Source: CAYNFH01 sp964396385 (lineage in GTDB: Bacteria; Armatimonadota; Chthonomonadetes; Chthonomonadales; CAJBBX01). Taken from it: a stretch of DNA of 11,432 nucleotides. Location: positions 1 to 11,432 of the forward strand of contig CAYNFH010000204.1 of NCBI GenBank assembly GCA_964396385.1. Reading direction: 5' to 3'. Below the pieces are notes generated by a model. The model was not told where the DNA came from. It saw only the letters and a list, made by a program, of their open reading frames with translations, and ran no database searches. The translations under genes and the position numbers were made by a program. Shown here in pieces: positions 6,267 to 11,432 of this stretch. The stretch's first letter is position 1; each line of letters begins with the position of its first letter.

Positions 6267-8156
6267 GTGTCTGAACGACAGCTTAGAAACATAGCAATCA
6301 TTGCTCACGTCGATCACGGCAAGACCACGCTCGTAGACGGCATGCTGCGCCAGGGCAACGTATTCCGCGCCAATCAGGCGGTCGCGGAGCGCGTTATGGA
6401 CTCCATGGACCAGGAGCGCGAGCGCGGCATCACCATCGTCGCCAAGAACACGGCGATCATGTACTACATGACGGAGGACGGAGGACGGAGGACCGACGGA
6501 TCCGGATCCGTCTCCCGTCCACCGTCCTCCGTCAAAATTAACATCGTCGATACGCCGGGGCATGCGGACTTCGGCGGCGAGGTGGAGCGCGTCATGAGCA
6601 TGGTGGACGGGGTCCTCCTGCTCATCGACGCCGTTGAGGGACCGATGCCGCAGACCCGCTTCGTGCTCCAGAAGGCGCTGCAGGCCGGCCACAAAGCCAT
6701 CGTGGTGGTTAATAAGATCGACCGCGCGGACGCCCGCCTGGACTACGCCATCGATACCACCTTTGACCTCTTCGTACAACTCGGCGCGGATGACCGGCAG
6801 CTCGACTTTCCCATCGTGTACACGAACGCGCTCGCGGGCATCGCGACACTGGATCCCGCCACGTCCGGCACCGACCTCCGGCCGCTGTTCGACACCATCG
6901 TGGAGCACATTCCGTCCCCGCACGGGGACCCCAGGGCGCCTCTCGCGATGCTGGTCAGCACCATCGACTACGACGAGTACCGCGGACGCGTGGCGGTGGG
7001 CAAAGTGCACGCCGGGACTCTTGTGCCCAATGAGCAGGTGGTGTACGTCACGCGGACCGGTGAGCATAGGCCAGGCAAGGTGGTGGGGCTGTTCGTCTTC
7101 GAGGGACTCAAGCGCGTAGAGGTGGAGCGCGCCGAGGCCGGCGAGATAGTGGCCATCACCGGCATCGCGGACATCAATATTGGCGAGACCGTTACGGACC
7201 GTAATACGCCGACGCCCATCGCCGCCATCAAGGTGGACGAGCCCACGCTGCGGATGACCTTCGCGGTCAACACGTCGCCGTTCGCCGGGCGGGAGGGCCA
7301 GTGGAGTACGTCGCGCAAGCTCCGAGAGAGGCTGTTCCGGGAGCTTGAGACCAACGTGAGCCTGCGGGTGGAGGAGACGGAGAGCCCGGACGCCTTCCTC
7401 GTTTCCGGGCGCGGGGAGCTGCACCTGGCCGTCCTTATCGAGGCCATGCGCCGGGAGGGATACGAGCTCCAGGTGTCCCAGCCGGAGGTCATATACCGGC
7501 AGATTGAAGGCGTCCTCTGCGAGCCGGTGGAAGAGGTCACCATCGACGTAAGCGAGGAGTACCAGGGCACCGTCATCGAGCAGCTCGGCCGCCGCCGGGG
7601 CGAGCTGGCGGACATGACCGCGCCGGGGGATGGCACGGTACACCTGGTCTACCGAGTGCCCACTCGGGGCCTGCTGGGCTTCCGGTCGGACTTTATCACC
7701 TCCACGCGGGGCACAGGCGTCCTCAACTCCCTCTTCGGCGGCTACCAGCCCCTGGCCGGCGAGCTGGCGGTGGAGCGCTCAGGCTCGCTCATCGCGTCCG
7801 ACACGGGCACGGCGACGAACTTCGGCCTCCACAACGCGGAGGCGCGCGGGACGCTCTTCATCGGCCCCGGCACGGAGGTCTATGCCGGGATGATCGTGGG
7901 CAAGCACCAGCGGGAGACCGACCTGGAGGTGAACGTCTGCAAGACGAAGCACCTCACCAACATGCGCTCCAGCAATAGCGACGTGGCGATCCGGCTCATA
8001 CCGGCGACCCAGATGGGGCTGGACCGCGCCATCGAGTACATCGGCCCGGACGAGCTGGTGGAGGTCACCCCCAAGTCCATCCGCATGCGCAAGCGTATCC
8101 TGGACTCCAACACCCGCCGCCGCGAAGAGAAGCGCCAGGAAACCGCACGCGTCTAG
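6267..8156 (+). CDS. typA: ribosome-associated GTPase TypA/BipA with an in-frame repeat insertion
   Basis: A 629-residue translational GTPase of the EF-G/LepA class that binds the 70S ribosome and acts in ribosome assembly and stress adaptation. All motifs are present: G1 AHVDHGKT (13-20), switch I ERGIT with Thr56, G3 DTPGH (95-99), G4 NKID (149-152) and a G5-like TNAL (186-189, where E. coli has SAL). NTSPFAGREG, the EF-G III-like SGRGELHL, PTRGLLGFRS, the TypA-specific KTKHLTNMRSS and the terminal DELVEVTPKSIRMRKR follow. The GTG start gives the usual short N-terminus before LRNIAIIAHVDHGKT. Length exceeds E. coli BipA (607) almost entirely because of residues about 68-89, an insertion rich in Gly, Arg, Ser and Pro between β2 and β3 of the G domain, encoded by a palindromic heptamer repeat. 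The rest of the G domain looks intact, so a functional protein is expected. Confidence 0.96.
   Translation: MSERQLRNIAIIAHVDHGKTTLVDGMLRQGNVFRANQAVAERVMDSMDQERERGITIVAKNTAIMYYMTEDGGRRTDGSGSVSRPPSSVKINIVDTPGHADFGGEVERVMSMVDGVLLLIDAVEGPMPQTRFVLQKALQAGHKAIVVVNKIDRADARLDYAIDTTFDLFVQLGADDRQLDFPIVYTNALAGIATLDPATSGTDLRPLFDTIVEHIPSPHGDPRAPLAMLVSTIDYDEYRGRVAVGKVHAGTLVPNEQVVYVTRTGEHRPGKVVGLFVFEGLKRVEVERAEAGEIVAITGIADINIGETVTDRNTPTPIAAIKVDEPTLRMTFAVNTSPFAGREGQWSTSRKLRERLFRELETNVSLRVEETESPDAFLVSGRGELHLAVLIEAMRREGYELQVSQPEVIYRQIEGVLCEPVEEVTIDVSEEYQGTVIEQLGRRRGELADMTAPGDGTVHLVYRVPTRGLLGFRSDFITSTRGTGVLNSLFGGYQPLAGELAVERSGSLIASDTGTATNFGLHNAEARGTLFIGPGTEVYAGMIVGKHQRETDLEVNVCKTKHLTNMRSSNSDVAIRLIPATQMGLDRAIEYIGPDELVEVTPKSIRMRKRILDSNTRRREEKRQETARV
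6469..6534. repeat. 66-bp palindromic heptamer element inserted in typA
   Basis: The left arm (6469-6503) is TGACGGA, two GGACGGA, GGACCGA and CGGATCC. The right arm (6504-6534) is its imperfect reverse complement, with units GGATCCG, TCTCCCG, TCCACCG and TCCTCCG. The outer 20 bp of each arm pair with one mismatch, and the central 18 bp (6495-6512, around GGATCCGGATCC) are a perfect palindrome; the left arm is 4 nt longer between these blocks. The total of 66 nt is 22 codons, which preserves the typA frame. E. coli BipA has 5 residues between TAI and RINIVDTPGH, whereas this protein has 26, so the excess matches the element in size. Confidence 0.85.
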
Positions 8157-8267
8157 CTTTCCGCTCCGCTCGGCGGCAGGAGTCGCCACCAGCGCTTTCG
8201 AAATCTCCCTCTATCCAATAGCTGTCGCCGTCTGTCGCGCCCATTCCCGGCCACTTAGGAGGATGCC

Positions 8268-9476
8268 GTGGACGCACGGTGCAGAATCGAGCTGTTTGGT
8301 GGGCTGCGCGTTATCCGGGGGGACCGCGTCATCACGCGGTTCCGCACGCAGGCAACCGCGTCAGTCCTTGCCTATCTGGCCTACCACCTGGAAGCGTCCC
8401 ACCCGCGCGAGCTGCTAGTCGAGCTCTGCTGGCCGTCCTCCGCGCCGGAATCCGGCCGTAACCTCTTGAGCCAGGCTCTCTCCTCCCTCCGCCGCCAGTT
8501 GGAACCGCCCGGCGTCCCGCCCGGAACGGTCCTCGTCGCCAGCCGGTGGCACGTTAGCCTCAACCCGCAGGCCGTCTCCACCGACGTCGCCGAGTTCCGG
8601 CAGTGGATTGGTACCGCGGCCGGCCCATCTACGGAGGATGCCGCGGCCCGGGCTCTCGCGTGTGGCGTGGAGGTATACCGTGGCGAGCTTCTGAGCGGGT
8701 GTTATTACGACTGGGCGGTTATCGAACAGCGCAGGCTGGCCCGGCAGTACGCAGAGGCGCTGCGGCAACTGGCGGACTACTGGGAGCACCGCGGCCGCCC
8801 GGAACTCGCGGTCGACTACCTCTGTCGGCTGATCCGCTCCGACGCGCTGTGTGTCCCGGCCCATCACCACCTGGTGCGGCTGCTGGTATCCGCGGGCAGC
8901 CCCGCGGAGGCGTTGAGGGCGTACGCGGATCTCGAGCGCATGATGGAGCGGGAGTTCGGCAGGCCGGTACCTGAGGAGACCACCGCGCTGGTCTCGGAGC
9001 TCCTGGACCGGTCTCACACCGCGCGGCCGGTTGCCCCGGCGCCCGTACCACGGGACGCGCCTGGCCGGGAGCTTGAAGTCCCGGCCCGGAAGCGTGCGCG
9101 TCCGCCCGCTCCCCTTCCTGTCCGCATCAGCCGCTTCTTTGGGCGCGAGGCAGAGATCGCCTGGCTGGGCGAAACGCTCTGCTCCCCGGCGACGAGGCTC
9201 CTTACGCTGGTTGGGCCGGGCGGGGCGGGTAAGACGCGGCTCGCCATCGAAGCGGCGGAGAGGGTCTCTGAGCGAGCCCCGCTTTCCGTCCGCTTTGTGC
9301 CGCTCGCCAGTACCGCGGAGCCGAAGCATATCCCGGGGACACTGGCGGAGGCACTCGGATTGCCGCACAGCCCGGACCTGCAGCCGCCTTTTGGCCTGCC
9401 CCTGATGGGCTGCGAGATCTACTGTACGGACTCGGATTGCCGCACAGCCCGGACCTGCAGCCGCTGGAGCAGGTGA
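8268..9476 (+). CDS. AfsR/SARP-like BTAD regulator, N-terminal half of a split gene
   Basis: A 402-residue product with a winged-helix DNA-binding region at about 5-103 (IELFGGLRVIRG, LAYLAYHLEASHPRELLVELCW, NLLSQALSSLRRQL), a bacterial transcriptional activation domain (BTAD) at about 104-248, a Pro/Arg linker (250-285) and the start of an NB-ARC/AAA-type ATPase: FFGREAEI (290-297) and Walker A GPGGAGKT (316-323). It then reads VRFVPLAS and LAEALGL, after which a 77-bp insertion shifts the frame; the last 29 residues are aberrant and include five cysteines. The GTG start is fixed by AGGAGG (8257-8262), 5 nt upstream. Family members normally continue through Walker B and TPRs in one chain, and the next frame encodes exactly that. 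A 111-bp gap follows typA and shows no strong promoter or terminator. The target genes are unknown. Confidence 0.8.
   Translation: MDARCRIELFGGLRVIRGDRVITRFRTQATASVLAYLAYHLEASHPRELLVELCWPSSAPESGRNLLSQALSSLRRQLEPPGVPPGTVLVASRWHVSLNPQAVSTDVAEFRQWIGTAAGPSTEDAAARALACGVEVYRGELLSGCYYDWAVIEQRRLARQYAEALRQLADYWEHRGRPELAVDYLCRLIRSDALCVPAHHHLVRLLVSAGSPAEALRAYADLERMMEREFGRPVPEETTALVSELLDRSHTARPVAPAPVPRDAPGRELEVPARKRARPPAPLPVRISRFFGREAEIAWLGETLCSPATRLLTLVGPGGAGKTRLAIEAAERVSERAPLSVRFVPLASTAEPKHIPGTLAEALGLPHSPDLQPPFGLPLMGCEIYCTDSDCRTARTCSRWSR
9353..9464. repeat. 35-bp direct repeat spanning a 77-bp frame-breaking insertion
   Basis: The sequence at 9353-9387 is repeated exactly at 9430-9464, with 42 unrelated bases between (9388-9429). 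The offset of 77 is not a multiple of three, so the regulator frame breaks. Deleting one repeat copy plus the 42 bases gives the continuous reading ALGLPHSPDLQPLEQVM, as expected for this family. The 42 bases occur only once here, so this is not a simple tandem duplication. In the downstream frame they read LRDLLYGLGLP, which resembles the helix expected before LGL and might come from a paralogous gene. Confidence 0.85.
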
Positions 9477-11432
9477 TGGAGGCGCTTAAGGAACCGCGCA
9501 CGCTGCTTGTGCTTGACAACTTCGAGCACCTTGTGGCCGAAGGCGCGGCGGTCGTCCGGGAGCTCCTGGAGCGTGTCCCCACGCTCGTCTGCCTCGTAAC
9601 CTCGCGGCACGTACTCAACCTCCCGGGTGAGCGCGTGTTCGCCCTATTCCCGCTGCCATTGCCGGGTCCGGGGTTGTCCCCTGAATGCCTCGCAGCGGTG
9701 CCGAGCGTCCAACTGCTGGTGGACCGCATCCAGGCGCTGCGGCCGGACTTCGAGGTCACGCCCGCCAACGCGGAAACGCTCGCCGCAATATGCCAGCGGC
9801 TGGAAGGCATTCCGCTCGCGATTGAATTGGCCGCAGCCTGGGCGCCCGTCTTTACGCCCCGCAGAATGCTTCAGCAGCTCGACCGCCGGTTGGACTTCCT
9901 GGTGAGCCGGCGCAAGACCGAGGAGCGCCACAGCGCGCTGCGGGCGACCATCGCCTGGAGCTACCGGCTACTTCCGCCGGAGCTGCGGCGGTTCCTAACT
10001 TGCATGTCCGTATTCCGCGGTGGGTGGGACCTGGAGGCGGCCCGGGCGGTCTCCCGGGAGGCGGAGGCGCTGAGTTATCTCGCGCGGCTCGTGGAGATGT
10101 CCTGGATCCAGGTGGAGAGCGCCGATTACGAAGAGGTCGAGGCGCCGCGTTTCAGCATGCTGGAGACTCTGAGAGAGTTCGTCGAGGAGAGTACGCAATC
10201 CGCCGAAGCGGCGGAGGTGGCATCGCGCCACGCCGTCTACTATCTTGGCTGGGTCGACCGGCAGGCCGGGGAGACAGGGAACCGGCGTGGCACCTGGGCA
10301 AAGCGGCTGGAGGCCGAGCATGACAACCTCCGCGCCGCGCTCTCCTGGGCCACCGGGAACGGACCGCCGGACGTGGCGCTCCGCCTCTGCGCGGCCCTCG
10401 CGCCCTTCTGGCACCTGCACGGGCACCTGGAGGAGGGGCGCCGCTGGATTACTACGGCACTCGGCCTCCCTGGCATGGGGGCCGCCGGAAGCGACGTCGC
10501 GGCCGCCTATGCCGCCGCGGGGATGCTGGCGTACCACCACGGCGACTTAGCGGAGGCGGGGCGGGTGTACAGGGCCGCTATGGAGGGATTCCGCTCGGTG
10601 GGAGATGGGGACAGCCTCGCAGAGGCGATGTGCGGGCTGGGGACCGTGTACTCCGCGCAGGGCCAGTACGATGCTGCCCGGACGCTCTTTAGCGAGGGGC
10701 TGGCCCTTTACCGTGCGGCCAGGCACACCGCGGGAGAGGCGGCGGCAATGCGCGGCCTGGCCATCATCGCGCAGCGACAGGCGGACGACGAGGAGGCCCG
10801 GCGCCTCTTTGAAGAGAGCATGGCGCGATACCGCGAGGCAGGGGACGACCTCGGGATCGCCCTCTCGCTGTACAGTCTCGGCTTGCTGGCGGAGAACCCG
10901 AGACAGCTCGACCGGTCGGAGGCGCTGTACCGGGAGAGCCTCCACCTGTTCCGGTCCCTGGAATACCCACAGGGAGAGGCCGATGCGCTGCGCGGCCTGG
11001 GGGTGGTAGCGGTGCTCCGCGGTGATTTCGAGCGGGCGTCCCTGCTGCTAGAGGAGAGCCGCAGGCTGTTCCATGAGATCGGCCATACACAGGGCGAGGC
11101 AGACTGCATCTCCGGCCTGGCCAACGCCGCCGCGCAGGCAGAGGACTTCCGCCGCGCCCGGCCGCTCGCCGAGGAGTACCTGCGGTTGTGCCGGGCTGCC
11201 GGGCGACGGGGGCCGGAAGGGGCGGCGCTGCACATGCTCGGCCGCATCCTGTTGAAAGAGGGCGATATCGAGCGTGCGGGGTCACTCCTGCGCGAAAGCC
11301 TCCTGATTCGCCACTCCCTCGGCGACAAGCGCGGGCTGGCCACGGTGTTGGTGCACATGGCGTATCATGCCCTGGATTCTGGCGCGCCTGTTCGCGCGGC
11401 GCGCCTTTGTGGAGCGGCCGACACCGCGCATT
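9476..11432 (+). CDS. ATPase-TPR half of the split regulator, runs off the right edge
   Basis: The frame is open from the ATG at 9476 to the end of the window (652 codons, no stop). The order of domains continues the preceding gene: Walker B TLLVLDNFEHL with D14, sensor-like VTSRHVL (41-47), the GIPLAIELAAAW motif (111-122) of STAND/NB-ARC ATPases, a winged-helix region (about 153-190), an RHAVYYLGW..R helical region (251-330) and about eight TPR-like repeats of 38-42 residues from about 342, each with a G.....G/A.D...A pattern. The ending AARLCGAADTAH resembles the C-terminal region of such regulators, so the stop is probably close. The ATG overlaps the upstream TGA as TGATG, and GGAG (9466-9469) lies 6 nt before it. 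Separate translation by reinitiation is thus possible; otherwise this is the distal part of a frameshifted gene. It has no DNA-binding BTAD part of its own. Confidence 0.8.
   Translation, partial: MEALKEPRTLLVLDNFEHLVAEGAAVVRELLERVPTLVCLVTSRHVLNLPGERVFALFPLPLPGPGLSPECLAAVPSVQLLVDRIQALRPDFEVTPANAETLAAICQRLEGIPLAIELAAAWAPVFTPRRMLQQLDRRLDFLVSRRKTEERHSALRATIAWSYRLLPPELRRFLTCMSVFRGGWDLEAARAVSREAEALSYLARLVEMSWIQVESADYEEVEAPRFSMLETLREFVEESTQSAEAAEVASRHAVYYLGWVDRQAGETGNRRGTWAKRLEAEHDNLRAALSWATGNGPPDVALRLCAALAPFWHLHGHLEEGRRWITTALGLPGMGAAGSDVAAAYAAAGMLAYHHGDLAEAGRVYRAAMEGFRSVGDGDSLAEAMCGLGTVYSAQGQYDAARTLFSEGLALYRAARHTAGEAAAMRGLAIIAQRQADDEEARRLFEESMARYREAGDDLGIALSLYSLGLLAENPRQLDRSEALYRESLHLFRSLEYPQGEADALRGLGVVAVLRGDFERASLLLEESRRLFHEIGHTQGEADCISGLANAAAQAEDFRRARPLAEEYLRLCRAAGRRGPEGAALHMLGRILLKEGDIERAGSLLRESLLIRHSLGDKRGLATVLVHMAYHALDSGAPVRAARLCGAADTAH

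Noticed and set aside
5946..7643. 565-codon open frame on the minus strand opposite typA
   Set aside because: It is antisense to the strongly conserved typA motifs, has no recognisable domain and arises from high GC codon bias.
9387..9394. Programmed -1 frameshift site at CCTTTTGG
   Set aside because: A -1 shift would join the two frames, but no canonical X XXY YYZ heptamer is in register and the flanking 35-bp repeats explain the break better. It is kept only as a side possibility.

Overview
The window is GC-rich bacterial chromosomal DNA with seven protein genes. One of them, a large regulator, is broken into two reading frames. No rRNA, tRNA, CRISPR array, transposase or phage gene was seen. 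The organism cannot be named from this window. Two cues fit a GC-rich, non-proteobacterial lineage such as Armatimonadota or Chloroflexota: an AfsR/SARP-like BTAD-ATPase-TPR regulator and a short secreted protein ending in an LTEVMPQDA / WA..IR..LPQ type C-terminus. That placement is inference only.

Layout from the left. Positions 1-346 hold no gene I recognise, only a short heptamer array (GAGTCGA units), a consensus -10 box and a long leader. A secreted Ig-like plus PsbP/DUF1795-like protein follows on the plus strand (347-1249). It is separated by a perfect 34-bp palindrome (1297-1330) from a convergent minus-strand gene for a small secreted protein (1355-1801), whose leader can fold into two mutually exclusive hairpins around the ribosome binding site. 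Two tandem, paralogous ArnT/PMT-type (GT39) membrane glycosyltransferases lie upstream on the minus strand (3645-5402, then 1936-3648). They overlap by 4 bp (ATGA) and are probably translationally coupled. A thiol peroxidase gene, tpx (5542-6063, minus), is next and is divergent from typA/bipA (6267-8156, plus). After typA comes the regulator: ORF1 (8268-9476) carries the winged-helix and BTAD domains and Walker A, and ORF2 (9476 to beyond the right edge) carries Walker B, a second winged helix and about eight TPR-like repeats.

The most notable structure is a set of short heptamer-periodic repeats that occur between genes and inside genes. A 66-bp imperfect palindrome built from GGACGGA-like heptamers lies in frame inside typA, between switch I and the DTPGH motif, and adds about 21 residues that E. 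coli BipA lacks. A heptamer array of the same kind, with TGACGGA-type units, lies about 290 bp upstream in the tpx-typA intergenic region. Other heptamer or octamer arrays lie upstream of the first gene, inside the second glycosyltransferase gene and between tpx and the glycosyltransferases. They resemble in style the short tandemly repeated repetitive (STRR) heptamers of cyanobacteria and, for the in-frame insertion, the palindromic elements that invade Rickettsia genes.

The second notable structure is a 77-bp insertion with a 35-bp direct repeat inside the regulator. It separates Walker A from Walker B and leaves a TGATG stop/start overlap with a Shine-Dalgarno-like GGAG. Removing exactly 77 bp would restore one long reading frame. 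This could be a real mutation, a reversible switch or an assembly artefact.
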